64,000 nucleotides of DNA from Pseudomonas extremorientalis (lineage in GTDB: Bacteria; Pseudomonadota; Gammaproteobacteria; Pseudomonadales; Pseudomonadaceae): contig NZ_MDGK01000060.1 of NCBI RefSeq assembly GCF_001870465.1, positions 99,993 through 163,992 of the forward strand, written 5' to 3'. The notes under the pieces are model-generated. The model searched no databases, was not told the origin of the DNA, and worked only from the letters and a program-made list of their open reading frames with translations. Positions 25,687 through 34,090 of the stretch are shown piece by piece. The first letter of the stretch is position 1. The number at the start of each line of letters is the position of its first letter. Position numbers and translations under genes: made by a program.

Positions 25687-25804
25687 GTGCCGCTGTCCTT
25701 TTCAGCCAAATGCGTGTCCTGCTCAACCATGCGAACACAGTGATAGAGGCCTAATTTGGTGTCCATTGCTACCCGGACTGAATCGATAAAAAGACAGGAA
25801 AATC

Positions 25805-27319
25805 ATGGCCATTACTCGTCCCACGCTTGATCAGCTGTTAGCCATTGCGGCCCAGTTGAACATGCAACTGACCCACGAACAGGCAGCGTCCTACCTGGAC
25901 CTGATGCAACCGAGTTTCGATGCATACGACCTGGTCGACGAACTGTGTGATTTCGTTCCGCCGATACGTTACGAGCGCAGCTCAGGCTATCGTCCCTCGG
26001 CCAAGGAAAACCCGCTCAACGCGTGGTACTACCGGACTGAAGTAAATGGCGCCCGTAGCGGCCTGCTGGCCGGTAAAACCGTCGCGCTCAAAGACAACAT
26101 CGCCCTGGCCGGCGTCCCGATGATGAACGGCGCCGCACCGCTGGAAGGGTTTGTGCCGGGCTTCGATGCCACCGTGGTCACGCGTTTGCTCGATGCCGGC
26201 GCGACCATCCTCGGCAAAGCCACTTGCGAGCACTACTGTCTGTCGGGCGGCAGCCATACCTCTGACCCAGCCCCGGTACACAACCCCCATCGTCACGGGT
26301 ATGCCGCCGGCGGGTCTTCATCGGGCAGCGCGGCATTGGTCGCCACTGGTGAAGTCGACATCGCCGTGGGCGGCGATCAAGGCGGCTCCATCCGCATCCC
26401 GTCGGCCTTCTGCGGTACCTACGGCATGAAACCCACCCATGGCCTGGTGCCCTACACCGGCATCATGGCGATTGAAGCGACGATCGATCATGTCGGCCCC
26501 ATTTCCGCCAACGTGCACGACAACGCGCTGATGCTGCAGGCCATGGCCGGTTCCGATGGCCTCGACCCACGCCAGGCGGCGCCCCAGGTCGATGACTATT
26601 GCAGTTACCTGGCGCGGGGCGTGAGCGGGCTCAGAATCGGCGTGTTGCAGGAGGGGTTCGCGCTGGCCAATCAGGACCCGCGCGTGGCGGACAAGGTGCG
26701 CGACGCTATCGCCCGTCTCGAAGCGTTGGGCGCCCATGTCGAGCCGGTGTCCGTTCCCGAACACAACCTGGCAGGTTCGTTGTGGCATCCCATCGGTTGC
26801 GAAGGCTTGACCATGCAGATGATGCACGGCAACGGTGCGGGCTTTAACTGGAAAGGCCTGTACGACGTCGGCCTGCTGGACAAACAGGCCGGTTGGCGCG
26901 AACAGGCGGACCAATTATCCGCGTCGCTCAAGCTGTGCATGTTCGTCGGCCAGTACGGCCTGACCCACTACAACGGGCGGTATTACGCCAAGGCCCAGAA
27001 CCTCGCCCGCTTCGCCCGGCAAGGCTATGACAAGGCCTTGCAGAGCTATGACCTGCTGGTGATGCCGACCACGCCCATCACCGCCCAGCCCCACCCGCCA
27101 GCGGGCTGTTCGATCACTGAATACGTGGCCCGCGCCCTGGAAATGATCGGCAATACCGCGCCACAAGACATCACCGGGCATCCGGCCATGTCGATTCCCT
27201 GCGGCCTGGTGGACGGGCTGCCCGTCGGGCTGATGCTGGTCGCCAGGCACTACGGCGAAGGCACGATCTACCAGGCCGCGGCGGCGTTCGAAGCCACGGT
27301 GGACTGGCGCACGCTCTGA
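25805..27319 (+). CDS. amiA: Amidase (amidase-signature family)
   Basis: A 504-residue amidase with the complete Ser-cisSer-Lys triad: Lys96 (TVALKDNIA), Ser171 (AAGGSSSGSAAL) and Ser195 (GGDQGGSIRIPS). It hydrolyses the amide made by nitrile hydratase to carboxylic acid and ammonia. The N-terminal helical extension (LLAIAAQLNMQLTHEQAASY) is typical of nitrile-pathway amidases. It sits just upstream of the nitrile hydratase genes, the usual order. Confidence 0.94.
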   Translation: MAITRPTLDQLLAIAAQLNMQLTHEQAASYLDLMQPSFDAYDLVDELCDFVPPIRYERSSGYRPSAKENPLNAWYYRTEVNGARSGLLAGKTVALKDNIALAGVPMMNGAAPLEGFVPGFDATVVTRLLDAGATILGKATCEHYCLSGGSHTSDPAPVHNPHRHGYAAGGSSSGSAALVATGEVDIAVGGDQGGSIRIPSAFCGTYGMKPTHGLVPYTGIMAIEATIDHVGPISANVHDNALMLQAMAGSDGLDPRQAAPQVDDYCSYLARGVSGLRIGVLQEGFALANQDPRVADKVRDAIARLEALGAHVEPVSVPEHNLAGSLWHPIGCEGLTMQMMHGNGAGFNWKGLYDVGLLDKQAGWREQADQLSASLKLCMFVGQYGLTHYNGRYYAKAQNLARFARQGYDKALQSYDLLVMPTTPITAQPHPPAGCSITEYVARALEMIGNTAPQDITGHPAMSIPCGLVDGLPVGLMLVARHYGEGTIYQAAAAFEATVDWRTL

Positions 27320-27399
27320 GCGCCCAACCTGGAAAACAATAAGAAACACCGGCACGTTTCAACCACTCCACAACCGCGTTGACTGATAGGAGATACCCC

Positions 27400-28002
27400 A
27401 TGAGTCCATCCAATTCCACGCCTGCGGGCACTTCAACCCCAGGTGAACGGGCCTGGGCATTGTTTCAAGTCCTCAAGAGCAAGGACCTTATCCCGGAGGG
27501 CTACGTCGAGCAGCTCACGCAATTGATGGAGCACGGCTGGAGCCCGGAGAACGGCGCCCGTGTGGTCGCCAAGGCCTGGGTCGATCCGCAATTCCGGGCG
27601 CTGTTGCTCAAGGACGGCACCGCTGCGTGTGCCCGGTTCGGCTATACCGGACCGCAGGGCGAATACATCGTCGCGCTGGAAGACACGCCGCAGGTGAAGA
27701 ACGTCATTGTCTGCAGCTTGTGCTCCTGCACCAACTGGCCGGTGCTCGGCCTGCCGCCCGAGTGGTACAAGGGCTTCGAGTTCCGTGCACGCCTGGTCCG
27801 GGAGGGGCGCACGGTGCTGCAAGAACTGGGGACGGAGCTGCCAACCGACGTGGTGGTCAAGGTCTGGGATACCAGCGCCGAGACCCGCTACCTGGTGTTG
27901 CCGGTAAGGCCTGAAGGTTCCGAGCACATGAGTGAGGAGCAGCTTCAGGCACTCGTGACCAAAGACGTGCTGATCGGCGTCGCCCTGCCCCGCGTTGGCT
28001 GA
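27400..28002 (+). CDS. nthA: Nitrile hydratase alpha subunit, iron type
   Basis: A 200-residue alpha subunit. The metal claw is CSLCSC at residues 105-110 (VCSLCSCTNWP); Ser at the second position marks the low-spin Fe(III) type, whereas cobalt enzymes have Thr. In this family the second and third cysteines become sulfinic and sulfenic acids. Other conserved parts are LMEHGWSPENGARVVAKAWVD and a DTSAETRYLVLP segment. The ATG at 27400 follows AGGAG. It catalyses hydration of nitrile to amide with the beta subunit encoded next. Confidence 0.96.
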   Translation: MSPSNSTPAGTSTPGERAWALFQVLKSKDLIPEGYVEQLTQLMEHGWSPENGARVVAKAWVDPQFRALLLKDGTAACARFGYTGPQGEYIVALEDTPQVKNVIVCSLCSCTNWPVLGLPPEWYKGFEFRARLVREGRTVLQELGTELPTDVVVKVWDTSAETRYLVLPVRPEGSEHMSEEQLQALVTKDVLIGVALPRVG

Positions 28003-28043
28003 GAAAAACCACGCATCATCGTTCAACTCCCGGAGTTTCTATT

Positions 28044-28706
28044 ATGGATGGCTTTCACGATCTCGGCGGTTTCCAAGGCTTTGGCAAAGTCCCTCACACC
28101 ATCAATAGCCTGGACTACAAACAGGTATTCAAGCAGGACTGGGAGCACCTGGCCTACAGCTTGATGTTCGTCGGGGCCGATCATTTGAAGAAGTTCAGCG
28201 TGGACGAAGTGCGTCATGCCGTCGAACGCCTGGACGTTCGCCAACATGTCGGCACCCAGTACTACGAACGCTACGTCATCGCGACCGCCACCCTGCTGGT
28301 CGAAACGGGCGTCATCACCCAGGCGGAGCTCGACCAGGCCTTGGGTTCTCACTTCAAGCTGGCAAACCCGGCACAGGCTGGAGGTCGTGCGGCGATCACC
28401 GGTCGAGCGCCGTTTGAGGTCGGTGACCGCGTGGTCGTGCGCGACGAGTACGTGGCCGGGCATATCCGCATGCCGGCCTATGTGCGCGGCAAGCAAGGCG
28501 TGGTGTTGCATCGCACGTCGGAAAAATGGCCGTTCCCGGACGCGATCGGCCATGGCGATACAAGCGCGGCGCATCAGCCGACCTACCATGTGGAGTTTGC
28601 CGTGAAAGATCTGTGGGGCGATGCGGCAGACGACGGCTTCGTGGTGGTCGATCTGTTCGAAAGCTACCTGGACCGCGTCGATGCCCCTCGAGCGGTGAAC
28701 GTATGA
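28044..28706 (+). CDS. nthB: Nitrile hydratase beta subunit
   Basis: A 220-residue beta subunit beginning MDGFHDLGGFQGFGKV, the family hallmark. The helical N-terminal half (ERLDVRQHVGTQYYERYV) carries a conserved Arg facing the metal centre, and the C-terminal SH3-like barrel includes GDRVVVRDEYVAGHIRMPAYVRGKQG. Starts 41 bp after the alpha gene behind CGGAG. Its stop overlaps the start of the activator gene (GTATGA). Confidence 0.95.
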   Translation: MDGFHDLGGFQGFGKVPHTINSLDYKQVFKQDWEHLAYSLMFVGADHLKKFSVDEVRHAVERLDVRQHVGTQYYERYVIATATLLVETGVITQAELDQALGSHFKLANPAQAGGRAAITGRAPFEVGDRVVVRDEYVAGHIRMPAYVRGKQGVVLHRTSEKWPFPDAIGHGDTSAAHQPTYHVEFAVKDLWGDAADDGFVVVDLFESYLDRVDAPRAVNV

Positions 28707-29983
28707 GGGACGGCACCCAGGCGGGCCGACTGCCGGTGACGGTGCTCTCCGGCTTCCTCGGTGCCGGCAAGACCACCCTGCTCAACCATATCCTGCGCAA
28801 TCGCGAAGGCCTGAAGGTGGCGGTCATCGTCAATGATATGAGCGAGGTCAATATCGATGCCGCCGAGGTGCAGCGCGACGTGTCGCTGCACCGTGGTCGC
28901 GATGAACTCATCGAAATGAGCAACGGCTGCATTTGCTGCACGCTGCGCGCCGATCTGCTCGAACAGATCAGTGCCCTGGCGCGTCAGCAGCGTTTCGATT
29001 ACCTGCTCATCGAATCCACGGGCATCTCGGAGCCAATGCCGGTCGCCGAGACGTTCGCCTTCCTTGACGCTGAAGGCTTCAGCCTCAGCGAACTGGCACG
29101 GCTCGACACCCTGGTGACGGTGGTCGATGGCAGCCGTTTTCAGGCATTGCTCAGGTCACCGGACACCGTGGCCCGCGACGACACACAGGAGAGCACCCCT
29201 GCACGTCCTCTGGCGGACCTGCTGATCGAGCAGGTGGAATACGCCAACGTCATTCTCGTCAACAAACGGGACCTGATCGACGAGCCGGGTTATCAGGCTG
29301 TGCGGGCGATTCTCACAAGCCTTAATCCGACCGCCCGGATCATGCCGATGGCCCACGGCCAGGTCGAATTGACCCGCCTCCTCGACACCCATCTGTTTGA
29401 CTTGCCCAGCCTTGCGGCGTCGCCGGGCTGGATGAGGAAAATGGAGGTTGAAGACGCTCCGGCCTCCGAGTCGGACACCTATGGCGTGACGTCCTGGGTA
29501 TACCGCGAACGCGCGCCCTTCCATCCACAACGCTTGCTCGATTTCCTCCAACGGCCCTGGAGCAACGGCCGCCTGTTACGCAGCAAAGGGTATTTCTGGC
29601 TGGCCAGCCGACACTTGGAAACCGGCCTGCTGGCGCAAAGCGGCGCGCAGTTCCAGTGGGACTACGTCGGGCACTGGTGGAACTTCATCGAGCAGTCGCA
29701 GTGGCCGCGGGATGAATACCGGTTGCAGAGCATCATGGCCAAGTGGGACAGCATCGTCGGTGACTGTCGGCAGGAGTGGGTGTTCATCGGCCAGGATCTC
29801 GACACCCATGCTTTGCAGCGTGAACTCGACCACTGCCTGCTCAGTGCCGAGGAAATCGCCGCCGGGCCGTCGGCCTGGCGAGCCCTGCCGGGGGCGGCTG
29901 CCTTTGACGCACAGGCCCTGTCGGCCGCCTTGCAGGCTGGGGCAACCTCCCCCCCGCACCATGGGCGTGGGCAAAGCACCTAA
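28703..29983 (+). CDS. Nitrile hydratase activator, P47K/COG0523 GTPase
   Basis: A 426-residue CobW/P47K GTPase. Visible: P-loop SGFLGAGKTTLLNHIL, the metal-binding CxCC motif in SNGCICCTLRADL, ESTGISEP, NKRDLID (base recognition) and a C-terminal CobW domain (WRALL-like, VFIGQDLD). Known role of the P47K homologues: iron delivery and maturation of Fe-type nitrile hydratase. The ATG at 28703 overlaps the beta stop by 4 bp, so expression is coupled. This fits the Fe-type claw of the alpha subunit. Confidence 0.92.
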   Translation: MRDGTQAGRLPVTVLSGFLGAGKTTLLNHILRNREGLKVAVIVNDMSEVNIDAAEVQRDVSLHRGRDELIEMSNGCICCTLRADLLEQISALARQQRFDYLLIESTGISEPMPVAETFAFLDAEGFSLSELARLDTLVTVVDGSRFQALLRSPDTVARDDTQESTPARPLADLLIEQVEYANVILVNKRDLIDEPGYQAVRAILTSLNPTARIMPMAHGQVELTRLLDTHLFDLPSLAASPGWMRKMEVEDAPASESDTYGVTSWVYRERAPFHPQRLLDFLQRPWSNGRLLRSKGYFWLASRHLETGLLAQSGAQFQWDYVGHWWNFIEQSQWPRDEYRLQSIMAKWDSIVGDCRQEWVFIGQDLDTHALQRELDHCLLSAEEIAAGPSAWRALPGAAAFDAQALSAALQAGATSPPHHGRGQST

Positions 29984-30008
29984 TCCAACAATAACAATCA
30001 GGTACGTT

Positions 30009-31649
30009 ATGCGCGATTACGACTCAGCAGTGAACTCCTTCGATTTTTTACGCCTGGCCGCGCAGGATTTGCAGGGCGAGCTGAATGCCTTGAATGCCTG
30101 CGTCGAATGCTGCGACCGCCACGCCGACGCAAATGCCGTGGCGTTGTATTGCGAAACGCGGGATGGCCGTGCCACGCATTACCGCTTCAGCGAACTGCAG
30201 GCCCATGCTGCGCGCTTCGGCAATTTTCTGCGGGAACAGGGAGTCAAGCCCGGAGAGCGTATCGCGGGTCTGATGCCACGCACGGTTGAACTGTTGATCG
30301 CCATCTTGGGCACCTGGCGTATCGGCGCGGTCTACCAGCCGCTTTTTACCGCATTCGGTCCCAAGGCGATCGAGCAGCGATTGGGCTGCTCCAAGGCACG
30401 CTGGATCGTGACCGACGCGCACAACCGTTCCAAGCTGGATGACATCCCGGACTGCCCAGGCATCCTGGTGACCGGCGACCATGCACGGGCCCCAGGCGAT
30501 TACGATTTCTGGAGTGCACTGGATCATCAACACACCGAATGCGCACCCGAGTTGCTGGATGCCAGTGCGCCTTTTCTGCTGATGTGCACCTCGGGCACCA
30601 CCGGGCCGGCCAAACCGCTGGAAGTGCCTTTAAGCGCCCTCCTGGCCTTCAAGGGCTATATGCGTGATGCAATCGACCTGCGTGAGGGCGAGCCATTCTG
30701 GAACCTCGCCGACCCTGGCTGGGCGTATGGCCTGTACTACGCGGTGACCGGTCCATTGGCATGTGGCCATGCCACATTGTTTTATGACGGGCCGTTTTCG
30801 GTGGAGAGTACCTGCCGGATCATCGCCAAATACGGCATCCGCAACCTGGCCGGCTCGCCGACAGCCTATCGCCTGCTGATCGCGGCAGGAGCCGAGTTCG
30901 CCGACGCCGTGCGCGGCCACCTGCGTATCGTCAGCAGCGCCGGCGAGCCGCTCAACCCGCAAGTCATCCGTTGGTTTGCCGAACAGCTCGGCGTGGTCAT
31001 CCACGACCATTACGGCCAGACCGAAATCGGCATGGTGCTGTGCAATCATCATGGGCTACGCCACCCGGTACGTGAGGGCTCGGCCGGCTATGCGGTGCCG
31101 GGATACCGGATTGTCGTGCTGGATGACGCCCACCGGGAATTGCCGACTGGCCAGCCTGGCGTGCTGGCGGTGGACCGCGAGCGTTCGCCGCAGTGCTGGT
31201 TCAACGGCTACTTCGCGATGCCGACCAACGCCTTCGTCAGCCGCTATTACTTGAGCGGCGATATCGTGGAGTTGAATGACGACGGCAGTATCAGCTTCGT
31301 CGGCCGTAACGACGATGTGATCACCACCTCGGGCTATCGCGTCGGGCCTTTCGATGTCGAGAGCGCGTTGATCGAACACCCGGCGGTGGTCGAGGCCGCA
31401 GTGATCGGCAAACCCGACCCGCAGCGCACTGAACTGATCAAGGCGTTTATCGTATTGCATGGCCAGTATTCGCCCAGCGCCGAATTGGCGGAAATCCTGC
31501 GCCTGCACGTGCGAGAGCGCCTGGCTGCACATGCTTACCCGCGGGAAATCGAATTCGTCGAACAACTACCCAAGACACCGAGTGGAAAGTTGCAGCGGTT
31601 TATTTTGCGTAACCAGGAAATAGCCAAACAGCAGGCACTCGACACATGA
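30009..31649 (+). CDS. acsA: Acyl-CoA synthetase (AMP-forming)
   Basis: A 546-residue member of the acetyl/propionyl-CoA synthetase superfamily. Motifs: LMCTSGTTGPAKPLEV (phosphate loop), DHYGQTEIGM, SGDIVELNDDGSISFVGRNDDVITTSGYRVGPFDVE hinge and the catalytic Lys in KTPSGKLQR. In the B23-type cluster such an enzyme activates the short branched acid released by the amidase. Start chosen at the ATG 25 bp after the activator gene. It ends the pathway by feeding acyl-CoA into central metabolism. Confidence 0.91.
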   Translation: MRDYDSAVNSFDFLRLAAQDLQGELNALNACVECCDRHADANAVALYCETRDGRATHYRFSELQAHAARFGNFLREQGVKPGERIAGLMPRTVELLIAILGTWRIGAVYQPLFTAFGPKAIEQRLGCSKARWIVTDAHNRSKLDDIPDCPGILVTGDHARAPGDYDFWSALDHQHTECAPELLDASAPFLLMCTSGTTGPAKPLEVPLSALLAFKGYMRDAIDLREGEPFWNLADPGWAYGLYYAVTGPLACGHATLFYDGPFSVESTCRIIAKYGIRNLAGSPTAYRLLIAAGAEFADAVRGHLRIVSSAGEPLNPQVIRWFAEQLGVVIHDHYGQTEIGMVLCNHHGLRHPVREGSAGYAVPGYRIVVLDDAHRELPTGQPGVLAVDRERSPQCWFNGYFAMPTNAFVSRYYLSGDIVELNDDGSISFVGRNDDVITTSGYRVGPFDVESALIEHPAVVEAAVIGKPDPQRTELIKAFIVLHGQYSPSAELAEILRLHVRERLAAHAYPREIEFVEQLPKTPSGKLQRFILRNQEIAKQQALDT

Positions 31650-31751
31650 CTTAGGGGCGGATGGTTCCTGTGCTGAGCCGGCCGGCGTTTCAGCGCAGGG
31701 CCGTGTCCAGGCCCCATCCTTGATGACAGCTTTGGCGCGCCCTTTCGCTCC

Positions 31752-33065
31752 CTAAGCCAACTGGGTCGCAAACCTGCCCACGGCGTCGACTACTTGCTTG
31801 GCACCGTCCTGGATTTCAACAATCACCTGGCCTGCCTGAGTGGCAAGTTCCAGGCCTTGCTCGGCTTGGGACTTGCTGTTGGCCATCTCAGCGACGGTCT
31901 CATCGACCAACTTCTGATTCTGCAAGACAACCGACGCGATTTCTTCAGTCGCCGTGCTGGTTCTGCCCGCCAATTGTCGAACCTCATCAGCCACAACGGC
32001 AAATCCTCGACCTTGTTCACCTGCGCGAGCCGCTTCAATCGCAGCATTCAAAGCAAGAAGATTGGTTTGCTGCGCGATGCTGCTGATCGTCTGAATAATT
32101 GAGCTGATCAACAATGACTGTTTGCCCAGCGCTTCTACTCCCCCGGAGGCCGCCTGCATATCAACGGCAATCTTACGCATGGTATGCATCGTATCGTTGA
32201 CGACGACTGCGCCTCGTTGAGCGCTGACATCCGTTTGCTGAGAAATTTCAAATGCCGTCTGGGCGGCCCCGCTCACTTCTTGCTCACGGGCCACCTGATC
32301 GGTCACTACCGTGGCGAACTTCACCACTTTGCAAAGATTGCCTTCGGTGTCGTAAACCGGGTTGTAGGTCGCTTCCAGCCACACCGTTTGGCCGCGACTG
32401 TCTATACGTTCGAACCGGCCGGCAACAAATTCACCTCTGTTCAGCTTTGCCCAGAAGTCCTTGTACGTCTGGGACGAAGTCAGCTCCGGTTTACAGAAAA
32501 CCCGGTGATGGCTCCCTTTTGCCTGTCCCAGGTTGTAGCCCATGGCTTGTAGAAACTGATCATTCGCCATCAGTACATGCCCGGAGAGATCAAACTCGAT
32601 CACCGCAGTAGAACGTAATAACGCCTCAATGAACGACGCGTTTTCCGAGGCTTTTTCCACTCGGGAGGTAATGTTCGTCGCGTAGCAAGTGACATGACTC
32701 AACTGGCCGCTCGCGTCCATGATTGGCTGCCAATGTGCATGAATCCACACCAACGAACCATTGGCATGAAGGTATCTGTAATCGTCGCTGATTGACTTAC
32801 CCGCGGCCACCGCCGCTCGAAAGTTATGAAAGCACGGCAGTTTGGAGACATACGAGGGAACAATCTCGGCCATGGCGCGACCGACAAGCTGATCCGGAGC
32901 GTAGCCCAGCGTATTTCCAAAGTTTTCGTTGCAGGCCGTGATGTTAAACGACGAGTCGATACTCAACGTCAGCATTTCACGGTTCAGACCATCGCGCAGT
33001 TGGCGAAGCTCTAACAGTTCACTGGTCTGAGATTGAAGCTGTTTCTTAAGGCTTGCATTGAACAT
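31752..33065 (-). CDS. Soluble methyl-accepting chemotaxis protein with two PAS domains
   Basis: A 437-residue protein with no membrane segment. PAS1 is around residues 30-140 (NITACNENFGNTLGYAPDQLVGR), PAS2 around 145-260 (VIEFDLSGHVLMANDQFLQAMGY; second PAC-like WLEATYNPVYDTEGN). The receptor hairpin tip is intact (AGEQGRGFAVVADEVRQLAGRTSTATEEI). The layout resembles the PAS-PAS-MCP proteins such as BdlA that tie redox or energy state to biofilm dispersal or taxis. No HAMP domain. It is convergent with acsA and separate from it. Confidence 0.88.
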   Translation of the reverse strand: MFNASLKKQLQSQTSELLELRQLRDGLNREMLTLSIDSSFNITACNENFGNTLGYAPDQLVGRAMAEIVPSYVSKLPCFHNFRAAVAAGKSISDDYRYLHANGSLVWIHAHWQPIMDASGQLSHVTCYATNITSRVEKASENASFIEALLRSTAVIEFDLSGHVLMANDQFLQAMGYNLGQAKGSHHRVFCKPELTSSQTYKDFWAKLNRGEFVAGRFERIDSRGQTVWLEATYNPVYDTEGNLCKVVKFATVVTDQVAREQEVSGAAQTAFEISQQTDVSAQRGAVVVNDTMHTMRKIAVDMQAASGGVEALGKQSLLISSIIQTISSIAQQTNLLALNAAIEAARAGEQGRGFAVVADEVRQLAGRTSTATEEIASVVLQNQKLVDETVAEMANSKSQAEQGLELATQAGQVIVEIQDGAKQVVDAVGRFATQLA

Positions 33066-33227
33066 AGGACATCGCCTCTTGGGTCATACCTATCGTATCG
33101 GCGTCTCATGGCGCAAATTGAGGGCATGACCAAGAACTATCAGCGGGACCCATGGGGAAATCATCTGGTCCGAGGCAGTTCCGGATCTGAACATCAGCGA
33201 AATCAACGAGAAGTTTTGTGCAGGCAC

Positions 33228-33254
33228 AAAAAAGCCGATCTAACTGATCGGCTT
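33228..33254 (-). terminator. Rho-independent terminator of tRNA-Pro
   Basis: On the minus strand AAGCCGATC and GATCGGCTT form a 9-bp perfect stem with a 5-base loop, followed by TTTTTT. It lies 26 bp beyond the tRNA CCA end. Confidence 0.9.
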
Positions 33255-33280
33255 AAGAGTCTGATTTTACTCAGGAATAA

Positions 33281-33357
33281 TGGTCGGGACGGAGTGATTC
33301 GAACACTCGACCCCTAGCACCCCATGCTAGTGCGCTACCGGACTGCGCTACGCCCCG
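33281..33357 (-). tRNA. tRNA-Pro (anticodon GGG)
   Basis: A 77-base tRNA with encoded CCA. The acceptor stem pairs CGGGGCG with CGTCCCG (one G-U). Anticodon stem CTAGC/GCTAG closes the loop ATGGGGT, giving anticodon GGG. T arm GAGTG TTCGAAT CACTC is intact. It follows the ihfA-merR genes on the same strand. Confidence 0.96.
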
Positions 33358-33447
33358 ACTAGGCGTGTTACTGGGTTTGCTTCTTGACGAAGCGAACCGG
33401 AATATACCGCAAGCTTTTGAAATGTGGAAGTATTTTAAAAGCCGGAA

Positions 33448-33804
33448 TTACTTTTTCAGCACCACCAGCACATCTTCGAGTTCGGCGATCATCTGGCGGA
33501 TCATTTGTTTGTATTGGGTGGTGTCGTCTTTGGCTTCATCACCGGACATACGCTGGCGCGCGCCGCTGATGGTAAACCCCTGATCGTAGAGCAACGCTCG
33601 GATCTGTCGGATCATCAGCACATCCTGGCGCTGATAATACCGACGGTTCCCGGTGCGTTTGACGGGGTTGAGCTGAGGAAACTCCTGCTCCCAATAGCGC
33701 AGCACGTGCGGCTTTACCGCACAAAGCTCGCTGACTTCACCAATGGTGAAGTAGCGTTTGCCTGGGATGACGGGTAGCTCGTCGTTATGACTTGGTTCCA
33801 GCAT
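33448..33804 (-). CDS. MerR-family transcriptional regulator
   Basis: A 118-residue MerR-like protein. The winged HTH is clear: YFTIGEVSELCAVKPHVLRYWEQEFPQLNPVKRTGNRRYYQRQDVLMI, followed by a short helical part (QMIRQMIAELEDVLVVLKK) and no metal-binding cysteines. It is the conserved neighbour downstream of ihfA in pseudomonads; function unknown. The ATG at 33804 overlaps the ihfA 3' end by 20 bp, indicating cotranscription. A TTG 9 bp upstream is less likely. Confidence 0.87.
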   Translation of the reverse strand: MLEPSHNDELPVIPGKRYFTIGEVSELCAVKPHVLRYWEQEFPQLNPVKRTGNRRYYQRQDVLMIRQIRALLYDQGFTISGARQRMSGDEAKDDTTQYKQMIRQMIAELEDVLVVLKK

Positions 33805-34087
33805 AAGCCTCAACTCGGGCCTTCAACTTCTGCCCTGGACGAAAGGTGACCACACGGCGAGCCGTGATCGGGATTTCTTCTCCCGTTTTTGGATTGCGGC
33901 CAGGCCGCTGGCGTTTGTCCCGCAGGTCAAAATTGCCGAAACCGGACAATTTGACCTGTTCGTTGTCTTCCAGAGCGTGTCTGATCTCTTCAAAAAACAG
34001 CTCGACCAATTCCTTGGCCTCACGCTTGTTCAGACCCAACTCTTCGTACAGACGTTCCGCCATCTCAGCTTTCGTCAAAGCCCCCAT
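33785..34087 (-). CDS. ihfA: Integration host factor alpha subunit
   Basis: A 100-residue HU-family protein. It begins MGALTKAEMAERLYEELGLNKREAKELVELFFEEI and has the DNA-intercalating arm with the Pro of RPGRNPKTGEEIPI. Known role: heterodimer with IhfB bending DNA at WATCAA-N4-TTR sites, for example at sigma-54 promoters. It follows pheT by 3 bp, the classical enterobacterial and pseudomonad order. Confidence 0.97.
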   Translation of the reverse strand: MGALTKAEMAERLYEELGLNKREAKELVELFFEEIRHALEDNEQVKLSGFGNFDLRDKRQRPGRNPKTGEEIPITARRVVTFRPGQKLKARVEAYAGTKS

Positions 34088-34090
34088 ACG

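Noticed and set aside
33281..33357. tRNA-Pro as an island attachment site for the region to its left
   Set aside because: No integrase was found and I saw no second copy of the tRNA 3' end in the window.
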